Assembly (NCBI GenBank): GCA_049116495.1
Contig: JAGDYV010000037.1
Coordinates: forward strand, 1-64,000
Length of the DNA stretch: 64,000 nt
Source of the DNA: CAJQQK01 sp049116495
Lineage (GTDB): Bacteria > Pseudomonadota > Alphaproteobacteria > Rhizobiales > Hyphomicrobiaceae
Reading direction: 5' to 3'
Position numbers and translations under genes: made by a program. Shown here one piece after another: positions 17,187-26,349 of this stretch. The notes under the pieces were generated by a model. It saw only the letters and a program-made list of their open reading frames with translations, did no database searches and had not been told where the DNA came from. How positions within the stretch are numbered: the stretch's first letter is position 1; the number at the start of each line of letters is the position of its first letter.

Positions 17187-18815
17187 CTAAGCATGGATGG
17201 GGGCGAGCTTTTTGCCGAGAATCATGTCTGATGCTTTTTCGGCAATCATCATGGTTGGCGCGTTGGTATTTCCTGACGGCATAACGGGCATAATCGAAGC
17301 ATCCGCGACGCGTAGGCCATCGACGCCCTTAACACGAAGCTCGTCGTCCACGACGGCTTGCGGGTCATTGTCGGGGCCCATCCGTGCCGTACCGATCATG
17401 TGATACACGGTGATGCCGTTTTGTCGTGCCCAGTCGAGCAGTTCATCGTCAGTCTGCAAATCGCCCGACGGGTTCGTGCGTCCCGTCAGAAATGGTTGCA
17501 ATGGCGGCGTCGACAGCAACTCGCGCCCCAATCGCATGGAGCGCAGCAGAACGCGCTGATCATGCGCCTCGGCCAGGTAGTTAGGGTTGATCTCGGGATG
17601 ATCGAAGATGTCCTGTGAAACGACCTTCACATAGCCTTTGCTCTCAGGGCGGGTCTGCCAAACGCCAAGTGTCATACCCGGCGATTTGTCCAGCAGGCCG
17701 ACTACACCTTCGCGGAAGCTGGCAGGCGTAAAGACATACTCCAGATCAGGAGCATCAAGTTCCGGTGCAGATTTCCAAAACAAATGCGCCAACGACGGAC
17801 TAATGGACAGAACGCTTGGCTTTCCGACAAGCCACTTCGCGATTTCAAGTCCAAGTGGCAGCCCCTGTGCCATCGAGTTCAGCGTTCGCACACCTTGAAG
17901 ATGCGCCACCATGCGCACGCCGTAGTGATCTTTGAGGTTGTTGCCCACACCTGGCAGGTCAAGCAAGACATCAAGAGCAAGATCGCGAAGGACAGCCGCT
18001 GGTCCGATACCGGAAAGCTGCAGCAGTTTGGGTGTGTTCAGCGCACCTGCGCAAAGAACGACTTCACGCTGCGCACGGATCTCGTTCGTTACACCGCGAC
18101 GGCCGCCCTGGACGTACCGCACGCCGACCGCCCGCTTGCCCTCAAATACAATCTCCGCTGCCTGGGCCGAAGTGCGCACGTCGACGTTGGGCCGCTTTCT
18201 TGCTGGGCGCAAGAAAGCCTTCGCCGCGCTGTAGCGGCGCCCGTTGTGAATGGTCCTTTGGAAATAACCTGTGCCGGCCTGATCACCGCTGTTGTAGTCG
18301 GGATTGCGCGGTATACCCAACGTCTTCGCGCCTTCGATAAAGGCTTCACAAATCGGGTGGATCAGATCCAAGTCCGTAATCGGCAACTCGCCGTCACGGC
18401 CTCGAACGCGATCGTCGCCCACACCTATTCGACGTTCCGACCGTTTGAAGTACGGCAGCACGTCGGCATAGCTCCAACCTTTGTTGCCAAACTGTGCCCA
18501 GTGGTCGTAGTCGGAGCGTTGCCCGCGGACATAGTTCAAACCATTGATTGAACTTGAGCCGCCAAGCACGTGGCCTTGTGGTAACGAGAACGCCCGGCTC
18601 GCCGTATGCGGCGTCGGCGTGGACATGAAGTTCCAGGTCAGTCGCTTCGAATAGATGTTCTTGATGTAACCCGCAGGAATATGAATGAGCGGGTGATAAT
18701 CCTCAGGACCAGCCTCAAGCAAGCACACACGAGCTCCGTCTGCGCTCAGCCGGTTCACCATGATCGAACCCGCCGTACCGCCCCCGACGACGATGTAATC
18801 AAAGTGATCCGCCAT
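17187..18815 (-). CDS. GMC-family FAD-dependent alcohol/choline dehydrogenase-like enzyme
   Basis: 542 residues. It has the FAD dinucleotide motif 'YIVVGGGTAGSIMVNRLSAD', the GMC signature around 'GHVLGGSSSINGLNYVRGQR', the second signature 'GALNTPKLLQLSGIGP', and C-terminal catalytic elements: His in 'VYHMIGTARMGP' and Asn in 'MPSGNTNAP'. These oxidise primary alcohols, choline or sugar alcohols using FAD. The start at 18815 (ATG) is preferred to the TTG at 18824 because GGAGG lies ten bases before the ATG. First gene of the GMC-SAF-LysR operon. It is paralogous to the GMC enzyme at 32717-34330, but the two sit in unrelated operons, so they probably use different alcohols. Confidence 0.93.
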   Translation of the reverse strand: MADHFDYIVVGGGTAGSIMVNRLSADGARVCLLEAGPEDYHPLIHIPAGYIKNIYSKRLTWNFMSTPTPHTASRAFSLPQGHVLGGSSSINGLNYVRGQRSDYDHWAQFGNKGWSYADVLPYFKRSERRIGVGDDRVRGRDGELPITDLDLIHPICEAFIEGAKTLGIPRNPDYNSGDQAGTGYFQRTIHNGRRYSAAKAFLRPARKRPNVDVRTSAQAAEIVFEGKRAVGVRYVQGGRRGVTNEIRAQREVVLCAGALNTPKLLQLSGIGPAAVLRDLALDVLLDLPGVGNNLKDHYGVRMVAHLQGVRTLNSMAQGLPLGLEIAKWLVGKPSVLSISPSLAHLFWKSAPELDAPDLEYVFTPASFREGVVGLLDKSPGMTLGVWQTRPESKGYVKVVSQDIFDHPEINPNYLAEAHDQRVLLRSMRLGRELLSTPPLQPFLTGRTNPSGDLQTDDELLDWARQNGITVYHMIGTARMGPDNDPQAVVDDELRVKGVDGLRVADASIMPVMPSGNTNAPTMMIAEKASDMILGKKLAPIHA

Positions 18816-19214
18816 GTTCGCCAAACCTCCGCCGAGCCTGATAATAGGAGAGAGCTGATGCTGTCAGGCGTTGTCATTGGATAACGGTCACATCGCAAAC
18901 GACGATGGCGGGCCGATAGCCCGTTCTTACGTTGCCAATCAAGCATTGAAAGAGGCCGTCTTTGACCGTATCAGGGCGACCTTTGGTAGCTCCGAGTTGG
19001 CTTTTTTATGGCCCGATATTAGGCTTCACCGGATATCCAGCACCCGACGTACAACCGCTATGTGAACCTTTAAGACAAGGCGCTGATCTGAAGTTCCGCT
19101 GACCGGTGCTCCTCTCGCAACGCAGTCAACCGCCGGGCACCACGTCGGCTTCGATCAACAAACTGTCTCAATGATACGTTGGCATTCTCATAGCACAGGG
19201 CTTCGATACCTGCA
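18816..19214. other. Intergenic region between GMC operon start and antiporter end
   Basis: It should contain the promoter of the GMC-SAF-LysR operon. I see only a short dyad (GGGC-CGATA-GCCC near 18915) and no convincing gene. A 64-codon plus-strand ORF (18871-19065) has no recognisable features. Confidence 0.4.
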
Positions 19215-21131
19215 TTAGCCCCGACTGCGTTCCGCCTCAACATCTTCAAGTGAGGGTGGCGACCAGCCGAGATCCGTCCCGGCGCTGTAGGCTGTATCAT
19301 GTCCTTGCAACAGGGCAGCGTTCTCCTCACGGATTTTTCGGAAGCGTTCGAGGTATTCCTTGTTCTCGTGAATAGAGACTTCGGGATCATATACATCGGC
19401 AAGTGAAGCAAGTGAGCGGCGATCAAAGTCGACGAACTGTCGCGCTCGCCGCTCAGCCTCAAAGGGATGTATTCCGAGTGCTTCCAGGGCAGAGCGCCCT
19501 GCGCGAACACTGCTGTCAAACGTCTCCCGCACGATATCCCTGCAGCCAGCAGCCCAGAGCTCATAAACATGGTTCCGATCAATGGCACGAGCGACGACGT
19601 GGACGTGCGGGTGGTTCTGGACGACGTATTGGACAAGCGCCGTGATGTGTTCACGATCATCGATGGCGACAACAAGTATCTTCGCGTCATCGATGCCCGC
19701 TGCATGAAGCAGGTCTGGACGCGTGGCATCTCCAAAATAAGCGCGGAAATCAAATGCTCGCAGCATCTCCAGCTGGCTCGAACTGTAGTCAACGACTGTT
19801 GGCTCATACCCGAGCCCGCGCAGCATTCGGTTAACGATGCCACCGAAGCGGCCATGACCGGCGATGATAATCGATGCTTCGGGAATGTCCGTGTCCGGCT
19901 CCCCGGAGGCCGGTGTCGTAAAACGCGGGGCAATAACTTTTTCGTAAAGAATAAAGAGTGCCGGCGTCAGCAGCATGGACAACGCAACCACGAGCAGCAG
20001 CTGATCTGCGATCGCCTTGGGTATGACAGCGTTGGCAACTGTGAACGACAACAGCACGAAGCCGAATTCACCCGCTTGCGCTAGCCCGAGACCGAAAAGC
20101 CATCGATCATGGTCGGTGATATTGAAGACATAAGCCAGTGCCAACAAAACCGCCGCCTTGAGCGCGATAAGACCCAATGTCAGCAGCAAGGTGGTCGACA
20201 GGTTCGCCGAAAGGAGCCCGAAATCGATGCTTGCTCCAACAGTGATAAAGAACAGTCCCAGCAACAGCCCTTTGAACGGATCGATATTACTTTCAAGTTC
20301 GTGGCGATACTCGCTGTTGGCCAGCACAACGCCGGCGAGAAACGTACCAAGTGCCGGGGATAGACCGACCAAGGTCATGAGAAGTGCGATGCCGATGACC
20401 CACAATAGCGCTGCTGCAACGAAGATTTCGCGCATTCTTGCCGTTGCAATGTAGTTGAACATTGGCCGCGTCAGATAGCGTCCGCCGACAACCACGACGG
20501 CGATCGCAGCAAGCGTGACTAACGTCTGCTGCCAACCAGCGAGTCCTGCAATGAGGCTCATGGTGTGGCCATGATCGTCTTTGTGGCCGTGACCTGAGGC
20601 GATGGGTTCTACCAACTCCGGCAACGCAAGGAGCGGAATGAGCGCCAGCATCGGTATGACTGCGATATCCTGAAAGAGCAATACGGCGAAGCTACCCTGG
20701 CCGCCATCGCTTTTCATGAGGCCTTTTTCGTTCAGGGTCTGCAACACAATGGCCGTTGACGACAATGCCAAGACCAGGCCGATCGCCAGTGCAACGCTCC
20801 AAGTTTGGCCAAGCAGCATTGCGATTGCTGTGATTGCAAGTGTTGTCAGTCCGACTTGTAGCCCACCGAGACCAAGCAGGCGCGACCGCATCTCCCAGAG
20901 CAGTCGAGGTTCGAGTTCCAACCCGACCAGAAACAACATCATCACGACGCCAAATTCGGCAAAGTGCTGAATGCTGACGACGTCGACCTTGAACGCTGCC
21001 AAGAGTGGACTGATTACAATGCCGGCAATCAGATAACCAAGGACAGAACCTAGGCCGAGCCGTGTAGCAAGCGGAACAGCAATGACGCCAGCGCAAAGGA
21101 ACACGAACGCCAGGAACAACAATTCACCCAT
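19215..21131 (-). CDS. KefB/KefC-type CPA2 cation:proton antiporter with TrkA-N domain
   Basis: 638 residues. The first 400 form the roughly 12-helix CPA2 exchanger: 'GELLFLAFVFLCAGVIAVPL', 'LGYLIAGIVISP', 'FLVGLELEPRLLWEMR', 'FLAGVVLANSEYRHELESNI' and the conserved 'FGLGLAQAGEFGFVLLSF'. A cytosolic Rossmann (TrkA-N/RCK) domain follows from about 410: 'ASIIIAGHGRFGGIVNRML' and 'YFGDATRPDLLHAAGID'. In enteric bacteria such K+ efflux systems are gated by glutathione adducts and acidify the cytoplasm against electrophiles. The gene begins 2 bases after its KefF-like partner, implying translational coupling, and closes the six-gene minus operon that starts at 25289. Confidence 0.92.
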   Translation of the reverse strand: MGELLFLAFVFLCAGVIAVPLATRLGLGSVLGYLIAGIVISPLLAAFKVDVVSIQHFAEFGVVMMLFLVGLELEPRLLWEMRSRLLGLGGLQVGLTTLAITAIAMLLGQTWSVALAIGLVLALSSTAIVLQTLNEKGLMKSDGGQGSFAVLLFQDIAVIPMLALIPLLALPELVEPIASGHGHKDDHGHTMSLIAGLAGWQQTLVTLAAIAVVVVGGRYLTRPMFNYIATARMREIFVAAALLWVIGIALLMTLVGLSPALGTFLAGVVLANSEYRHELESNIDPFKGLLLGLFFITVGASIDFGLLSANLSTTLLLTLGLIALKAAVLLALAYVFNITDHDRWLFGLGLAQAGEFGFVLLSFTVANAVIPKAIADQLLLVVALSMLLTPALFILYEKVIAPRFTTPASGEPDTDIPEASIIIAGHGRFGGIVNRMLRGLGYEPTVVDYSSSQLEMLRAFDFRAYFGDATRPDLLHAAGIDDAKILVVAIDDREHITALVQYVVQNHPHVHVVARAIDRNHVYELWAAGCRDIVRETFDSSVRAGRSALEALGIHPFEAERRARQFVDFDRRSLASLADVYDPEVSIHENKEYLERFRKIREENAALLQGHDTAYSAGTDLGWSPPSLEDVEAERSRG

Positions 21132-21133
21132 CG

Positions 21134-21742
21134 TTAGACCCCCTCCTTGATGGGCAACGCCGCATAGCTGATCGTGTCAGTGGCGCTGGCAACCTCGAGG
21201 TCGTAATTGTCGTCGCGTAATGCCTCGATAAGGCGAATATATCCGTCGACGTGCGGCTTGATCTGGTCAGTCGCCGGCGCCTGCAGAGACGAATATAAGA
21301 CGTAGGGCGCGGCAAAATTCATCTGACACAGCCGCGCCGTCTGTTCGAGCGGTGTGAAGAAGGTACGCAATGGATAGTGTTGAAACCCTTCGGGCGCATA
21401 GGCTTCCTGCGGCCCACCCGCCGTGACGGCAAGCATCATGTGTTTGCCGGCCAATTGGTCACCGCCGGAGCCGTAAGCGAAGCCGTGCTGCAAGACGAGA
21501 TCCTGCCAGTCCTTGATTATTGAAGGCGTGGAGTACCAAAACACAGGGAATTGGAAGAGCACGATGTCACTAGCCAGAAGACGTTCCTGTTCAGTGGCCA
21601 CGTCGATGTCATGGCGAGGGTACTCCCGATAGAGATCTACGAACGTGATACCCTTTATCGATTGGGCGGCCTCCGCCATTGGGCGGTTTACGCCTGACGT
21701 TTGATGACTGGGATGCGCATAGTAAACTAAGACTCGTTTCAC
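21134..21742 (-). CDS. KefF-like NAD(P)H quinone oxidoreductase (flavodoxin fold)
   Basis: 202 residues of the MdaB/KefF/KefG flavoprotein family: 'VLVYYAHPSHQTSGVNRPMA' (phosphate-binding N-terminus), 'VLFQFPVFWYSTPSIIKDWQ' and 'LAVTAGGPQEAY'. KefF-type proteins bind FMN or FAD, reduce quinones and act as required ancillary subunits of KefC/KefB. The 2-base gap to the antiporter gene supports that role here. GTG start at 21742 with GGGGAG six bases upstream. Its position behind oxygenase and luciferase-like genes suggests it helps detoxify quinones or electrophiles made by the same operon. Confidence 0.9.
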   Translation of the reverse strand: MKRVLVYYAHPSHQTSGVNRPMAEAAQSIKGITFVDLYREYPRHDIDVATEQERLLASDIVLFQFPVFWYSTPSIIKDWQDLVLQHGFAYGSGGDQLAGKHMMLAVTAGGPQEAYAPEGFQHYPLRTFFTPLEQTARLCQMNFAAPYVLYSSLQAPATDQIKPHVDGYIRLIEALRDDNYDLEVASATDTISYAALPIKEGV

Positions 21743-21790
21743 TCTTGCTCCCCTTATTGACTGGCTGGCAAAATTGAATGCCCATTACTA

Positions 21791-22597
21791 TTATTGATGA
21801 CTATCGGTCGTCACGGTCTCGATTGCACGCACGAGATCGTCACACTTCGCTGCATCAAGCGCATCAGGATGAGGCGAACCAAAGCGCTTCTCGTCATTGT
21901 CGAAATACTTGCCATTGGCATCAGCAAATTCATCCGAAAGCGCTGCACGGACCAAAATGTCCGCTCCAATACTGAGGTCGTTGCCAGCGACGCCAAAACC
22001 TTCCTTGACCATCTTGCTTGCCAACAGAGAACCTGGGTTGACGGCAATCATAATCGGTCCATCCGTCCGCAAGTGCGCCATCGCATTTGACCACATGGTC
22101 AGCGCCAGCTTGCTCTGTGCATAAGCTTCCATGTCATCAAGACGCGTCCGTCCGGCGAGGGCATCGAGATTGACCGGAGCTTGCGCTGCCGATGATAGAT
22201 TGACCACCCGACCTGCCGCATCCATGAGAGGTAGCAATTTCTGCGTCAACAGATAAGGCGCCAGCGTGTTGACCACGAAGCGTACATCAAGTCCGGATTC
22301 AACAGTGGTTTTGGGTGTCTTCAACACACCAGCATTGTTGATCACGACATCGAGGTGATTGTGTCGCTCTTTGATCTGGTCAGCGAGCGAGGCAACATCG
22401 GCGAATCTCGATAGATCAGCGACGTAAGTCTCGACCTGCCCGCCCTTAGCGAGCAATGAGACTTCGCTAGCAGCCGTCTCAAGTTTTGTCGTGTTGCGAC
22501 CGTGCAATAGAACGACGTGGCCACCCGCGGCAAGCAGCTTTGCAGTTTCCAAACCGATGCCGTCAGTCGAGCCGGTTATGAGAATTGTTTTGGTCAT
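21791..22597 (-). CDS. Short-chain dehydrogenase/reductase (retinol-dehydrogenase-like)
   Basis: 268 residues. It carries the classical SDR NAD(P) motif 'ILITGSTDGIGLETAKLLA', the 'VINNAGV' strand, and catalytic Ser and Tyr-x-x-x-Lys in 'VVNLSSAAQAP' and 'AYAQSKLALTMW'. 'VAVNPG'-type segment 'MIAVNPGSLLASKMV' follows. It would interconvert an alcohol and a carbonyl. It starts 4 bases after the luciferase-like gene (AAGGA nine bases before the ATG) and ends 48 bases before the KefF-like gene, so it is a central gene of the operon. Confidence 0.9.
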   Translation of the reverse strand: MTKTILITGSTDGIGLETAKLLAAGGHVVLLHGRNTTKLETAASEVSLLAKGGQVETYVADLSRFADVASLADQIKERHNHLDVVINNAGVLKTPKTTVESGLDVRFVVNTLAPYLLTQKLLPLMDAAGRVVNLSSAAQAPVNLDALAGRTRLDDMEAYAQSKLALTMWSNAMAHLRTDGPIMIAVNPGSLLASKMVKEGFGVAGNDLSIGADILVRAALSDEFADANGKYFDNDEKRFGSPHPDALDAAKCDDLVRAIETVTTDSHQ

Positions 22598-22601
22598 TCG
22601 G

Positions 22602-23579
22602 TTAGGTTCCTTGTCCCGAAAAGGCCGGCAAGACGTGATCTGCCAAGCGTTGGAGCGACGTTTCGATTTCGGCCCGGTTGAACCGTAAGTTCAGTGCGAC
22701 ATGATTGATCCCGGCCGATTCGACTGTTTTCAGATAGGCGAGAAGAACGTTCACGCCTGACCGAAGTCCGAGATGGATCGGCTGCGCGGGCGCATCCGCG
22801 TCATCGACAAGATCGACGTAGAGCGACTGTATGGCCGGTTTGGCGGGCAGCCCGGCAGCCTGAGTGCGCGTGCGCCAATCAGCAATCACACGCGCCTGCT
22901 GGGCTGCGCCACGCGGATAGGTCATCCAGCCATCACCGTTCGCAGCCAGCCAGTCTGGGCTTTGCTGAGAGCTACCGGTGATAAGCAACGGCAATCTGCC
23001 GCCCACTGGTTTAGGCAACATGTCCATGCCGCCGCCAAGGTTGCCGTAAGGGTTTTCAAACTCTGCCTCGGCATCCCCCATACGCCTGATGTATTCATAG
23101 CCATCGCGAAATCGTCTGCCACGGTCGGTATGGGAAAGCGCCATCGCCGGGTATTCCTCGGGCCGGTCCCCCGATGCAACGCCAAGCAGAAGCCGCCCGC
23201 CTGAGAGCACATCAACGCTTGCCGCGGCTTTAGCGACATGAGCTGGATGACGCAGCGGCAGCACGATGCTGGCGACACCAAGAGCAATGCGCTCTGTCTG
23301 TCCGGCTAGTAAACCCAGATACACGAACGGGTCGAAGATCTGACCTACATCACCAAATGACGGCACGTTGAAGGGGACGTCCCTCAGCCAAACTGCCGAG
23401 AACCCGAGTTCTTCGGCTCGCTGAACGCGCTCGATGTGGTGCGCCATGGTAGGCACTGAGCTGGTTGTATAGGCCTCCAACGGTGCCACCAGACCAAGGC
23501 TCAAGCGGTTCGGCTGGAACACGGCTTTGTAAGCCCGATTAATTGGCTCGAACTCATTGTCATCCAGTCGCTTGAGCAT
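22602..23579 (-). CDS. LLM-class (luciferase-like) oxidoreductase
   Basis: 325 residues of the flavin-dependent luciferase-like superfamily: 'RLSLGLVAPLEAYTTSSVPT', 'VQRAEELGFSAVWLRDVPFN', 'RIALGVASIVLPLRHPAHVA' and 'LSGGRLLLGVASGDRPEEYP'. These TIM-barrel proteins use reduced FMN or F420. The segment pattern resembles the subgroup described as luciferase-type oxidoreductase BA3436 family. Start at 23579 with GAGGG six bases upstream, in the 9-base gap after the CmcJ-like gene. Probably a monooxygenase in the operon; a flavin reductase would have to be supplied by another gene. Confidence 0.9.
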   Translation of the reverse strand: MLKRLDDNEFEPINRAYKAVFQPNRLSLGLVAPLEAYTTSSVPTMAHHIERVQRAEELGFSAVWLRDVPFNVPSFGDVGQIFDPFVYLGLLAGQTERIALGVASIVLPLRHPAHVAKAAASVDVLSGGRLLLGVASGDRPEEYPAMALSHTDRGRRFRDGYEYIRRMGDAEAEFENPYGNLGGGMDMLPKPVGGRLPLLITGSSQQSPDWLAANGDGWMTYPRGAAQQARVIADWRTRTQAAGLPAKPAIQSLYVDLVDDADAPAQPIHLGLRSGVNVLLAYLKTVESAGINHVALNLRFNRAEIETSLQRLADHVLPAFSGQGT

Positions 23580-23588
23580 TTCGATCCC

Positions 23589-24365
23589 TCAATACCGAAC
23601 GAGTGTCCGGCTTTCGATGCTTTTCCTCACAACATCTTTCGTGTCGTCCTCGACCATATCGAGCGCACTATGTGCGACGGAAGGCTTGCCATGGTTATCG
23701 TAGATGTTGAAAAGGGCAATTTCGTCCGGCGTCATCTTCGACAAATAGATCCATTCGTGAGCGTTATTCGCGACGAGCCCCATGATCGACCCGAAGCGGT
23801 CCGGGTAGACCAATTTGATCGTCAACCAGTCCTCGGCATCGACAGATCCGGGACGCACAAAGCCAAGCGGCGCACTATTGATCGGGTTCTCAATCGGGCG
23901 CCACACGTTGATGAAAGCGAAGTGCCCGCTCTCCCATCCGCAGGCTTTATCTTCGTCGAGCAGATCCCGCAGACGCTGGTGTGCGCCCTGCCGGCTATAG
24001 TCACTGTGCACGTTGCGGGCGGGGCGGCGCATCGAATTTGGATTGTCGGTTCGCAAGGTGTGGTCGAAGACGATTGTTTCCTTTGCACCGATCTCGCGTG
24101 CAAGCATGTCCTGTAGATCGCGGTTGTACGCCTCGTGCCAGTCAGTAGAGGTATCGAAATCGCGAACGCCGGTCGCGCAGGTGATGAAGGAAACGCTATC
24201 GTCGGCGAAGCTGACCTCGACGTCTTTGCGCGCATCTCTGACAAGGATCTCGGTCGGCACGAGCGCGGGAGAAACGATCTTCCCCGACTCACCGTCCGCG
24301 TCGATGTGGAACGCCTGCTCCTCGGGACTGGCGACGTGGTAGTTCACGGTTGCGATGGCTTGCAT
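23589..24365 (-). CDS. CmcJ/NvfI-family oxygenase-like protein
   Basis: 258 residues of the CmcJ/AsaB/NvfI group, relatives of Fe(II)/2-oxoglutarate hydroxylases first seen in cephamycin and fungal meroterpenoid pathways. Diagnostic elements: 'RPARNVHSDYSRQGAHQRLR' (the His and Asp expected to bind iron), 'FAFINVWRPIENPINSAPLG' and, near the end, 'IALFNIYDNHGKPSVAHSAL', where a His and Asp-rich segment should complete the site. A start at 24365 has GAGGA eight bases upstream. It is the second gene of the minus operon. A hydroxylation or desaturation role is likely; substrate unknown. Confidence 0.88.
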   Translation of the reverse strand: MQAIATVNYHVASPEEQAFHIDADGESGKIVSPALVPTEILVRDARKDVEVSFADDSVSFITCATGVRDFDTSTDWHEAYNRDLQDMLAREIGAKETIVFDHTLRTDNPNSMRRPARNVHSDYSRQGAHQRLRDLLDEDKACGWESGHFAFINVWRPIENPINSAPLGFVRPGSVDAEDWLTIKLVYPDRFGSIMGLVANNAHEWIYLSKMTPDEIALFNIYDNHGKPSVAHSALDMVEDDTKDVVRKSIESRTLVRY

Positions 24366-24387
24366 GACGTGGTCCTCGCCTTGTCGA

Positions 24388-24422
24388 GGCGTTTTCCGAG
24401 TTTGGGTGACCCGGAAAACGCC
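24388..24422. promoter_or_regulatory. 11-bp perfect inverted repeat between operon genes
   Basis: GGCGTTTTCCG (24388-24398) and CGGAAAACGCC (24412-24422) are exact reverse complements around a 13-base loop. It sits between the enoyl-CoA hydratase and CmcJ-like genes with no T tract on the minus strand, so it looks more like an mRNA-stabilising or processing hairpin, or an operator, than a terminator. Confidence 0.6.
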
Positions 24423-24443
24423 GGTTCTTCATGCGGGTTTCTG

Positions 24444-25289
24444 CTAGTTGACGTCCTGCACCTGGACGACGAGATCATTCCAGGCGCGTTGGTTGTCCAT
24501 GTCGAACTGCGCACCATTGTCGTCTGCCCAGGTGAAACGCTTCAGCGCCGGTGTTTGGCTCGTCGCCTGATAGAGCCAGTAGGCTTCTGCCTTGAGCGCC
24601 TCCACGATCGGCTTGTCGATTGACTCGTAGACAGCCTGTTTGGTCGCGTTGATCGAGGCAGAGGGCCACTGGGCGATCCGCCTTGCCAGCTCTTCCACGT
24701 ACGGGCCGATCTCCATCGGGTCCAATGCGCGGTTTACGGTGCCCAAACGTTCGGCCTCGTCCGCATCCCAGTCACGGGCGCCAAGCGTGATTTCCAACGC
24801 CCGGCCAAGCCCAACCTGGCGTGCCATTCGCGAAGCACCGCCGCCGCAGGGCAGGATGCCCATGGCAACTTCCATCTGCATGAACTTGGCCTTGCCGCGC
24901 GCTGCGAAACGCATATCGCAGGCAAGCGCAAATTCGTGCCCGCCACCGCGCGCAAAACCTTCAATCTTAGCGATGGTCGCCTGAGGCAGCCGGCTGATAC
25001 GCTCCAGTACACGCTGAAGGTCAAGAAGCTTCACTTCATCGCGTGAAACGGCGGTCCCGGACATGTCCTTGAGGAAGTTCGTGTCAGCGTGAGCAACAAA
25101 GATCTCGGGGTTGGCTGACTGGAACACGATGACTTTGACGTCTGGGTCCGCTTCCAGCTTCTGGGCCAACATGTCGAGGTCGGCCAGCATCGGCAAACCC
25201 TGGATATTGACCGGGGGATAGTCGAACGTAACCCACGCGATCGCATCGGCGATCTTGACGTCAAAAGTCGTGAAGTTGTCGTACTGCAT
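24444..25289 (-). CDS. Enoyl-CoA hydratase/isomerase family protein
   Basis: 281 residues of the crotonase superfamily. Seen: N-terminal 'AIAWVTFDYPPVNIQGLPML', oxyanion-hole segments 'VIVFQSANPEIFVAHAD' and 'IEGFARGGGHEFALACDMRF', then 'MEVAMGILPCGGGASRMARQ'. The second hydratase glutamate position is occupied within 'PCGGGASR', where classical hydratases have a P-G-x-G-x-x-Q/R element, so the exact chemistry (hydration, isomerisation, hydrolysis) is uncertain. Start at 25289 has AAGGAG seven bases upstream. First gene of the six-gene operon and divergent from a LysR regulator, which is the usual arrangement for control by that regulator. Confidence 0.9.
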   Translation of the reverse strand: MQYDNFTTFDVKIADAIAWVTFDYPPVNIQGLPMLADLDMLAQKLEADPDVKVIVFQSANPEIFVAHADTNFLKDMSGTAVSRDEVKLLDLQRVLERISRLPQATIAKIEGFARGGGHEFALACDMRFAARGKAKFMQMEVAMGILPCGGGASRMARQVGLGRALEITLGARDWDADEAERLGTVNRALDPMEIGPYVEELARRIAQWPSASINATKQAVYESIDKPIVEALKAEAYWLYQATSQTPALKRFTWADDNGAQFDMDNQRAWNDLVVQVQDVN

Positions 25290-25388
25290 GCGTCATCTCC
25301 TTGCTGCGATGAAGGAGAACTATTGCTTTTCTCAGAAATATAAATACATCATATTCGAGTTCACAATTCGGATTTGGTATATAATATC
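25290..25388. promoter_or_regulatory. AT-rich divergent promoter region
   Basis: The 99 bases between the minus operon and the LysR gene are markedly AT-rich. AATAT (from about 25337) and ATATT (ending about 25355) form a weak dyad of the T-N11-A type that LysR proteins bind. The assignment rests on position and composition. Confidence 0.4.
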
Positions 25389-26300
25389 ATGGACACCAAC
25401 AGCCTTCGTCTCTTCGTCCTCGCGGCAGACAAGCTCAACATCAGCGCAGCCGGCCGGGAGCTTGGCATGGCGCCAGCCGTGGCCAGTGCGCGGCTTGCCA
25501 AGCTCGAGCACACACTTGGTGCTGACTTACTGCATCGCTCAACTCGTAAAGTCGCCTTGTCGTTGGAAGGGGCTGAGTTTCTGCCATATGCCAGGGAAAT
25601 CCTAGATCAAGAAGATGCCGCACGGGCCGCATTGGGCCACGGTAGTGCCACGGCGACCGGTACCCTGCGTTTCACCACACCGAGCACCTTCGCCCAGCTT
25701 TATATTGCGCCCTTGTTGCCCGAGTTTTTGAAACGTCATCCCGGCATCAATCTGGATCTACGCTTCAGCGATGCGCAGTTCGATCTCATAGAGGGCAGTT
25801 ACGACCTTGCATTGCGTAGCTCTTCGCTTGCCGACAGCAGTCTTAAAGCCCGCAAGCTTGCCGACGATGAGCGAATCTTGTGTGCCTCACCTGCGTATCT
25901 TGGGGAACACGCTGCGCCTTGGCGGCCAAGTGACCTGGCGCATCATCACGTGGTGGCGTTCCGGGATCAGGCGCCAAAACAATTGACAGGCAAAGATGGG
26001 GCCAGAGGACAGTATGATCCGCGCGGCGCGAAGTGTCGCGTGGTTGTCGATGACGGTTTGAGTTTGAAGATTTCGACGATTGCCGGAGCAGGGATCTCGA
26101 TGAATTCGGTCTGGAGCGTTCATCAAGAGATCGCTGACGGGTCACTGGTCCGCATCTTACCCGACTATAAAATCGACGATCCCGTTGCCTTATGGTTGGT
26201 CTATCCAAAATCGAACGTGCTAACCGCAAAAGTCAGAGTCTTCATTGATTTTCTGTTGGAGAAGATCGGCAAAGCACCACCGTGGCTCGACGTTCGATAG
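25389..26300 (+). CDS. LysR-family regulator divergent from the oxygenase operon
   Basis: 303 residues. Winged helix: 'NSLRLFVLAADKLNISAAGR' with 'APAVASARLAKLEHTLGADL' and 'LHRSTRKVALSLEGAEFLPY'. The effector domain has 'GTLRFTTPSTFAQLYIAPLL' and 'LRSSSLADSSLKARKLADDE', the pattern of the CrgA-like/DhcR branch. The ATG at 25389 is preferred to the TTG or ATG at 25374, which adds five residues before the conserved start. It diverges from the enoyl-CoA hydratase operon and is its probable regulator. Confidence 0.9.
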   Translation: MDTNSLRLFVLAADKLNISAAGRELGMAPAVASARLAKLEHTLGADLLHRSTRKVALSLEGAEFLPYAREILDQEDAARAALGHGSATATGTLRFTTPSTFAQLYIAPLLPEFLKRHPGINLDLRFSDAQFDLIEGSYDLALRSSSLADSSLKARKLADDERILCASPAYLGEHAAPWRPSDLAHHHVVAFRDQAPKQLTGKDGARGQYDPRGAKCRVVVDDGLSLKISTIAGAGISMNSVWSVHQEIADGSLVRILPDYKIDDPVALWLVYPKSNVLTAKVRVFIDFLLEKIGKAPPWLDVR

Positions 26301-26349
26301 CAATATCTGCAGTGTGGACGTTGCGCCTTTGGCAGTCAGAAGAAGGTCT

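Noticed and set aside
17784..18551. 255-codon plus-strand ORF opposite the GMC oxidoreductase
   Set aside because: Antisense to the FAD-binding enzyme; residue composition is not protein-like.
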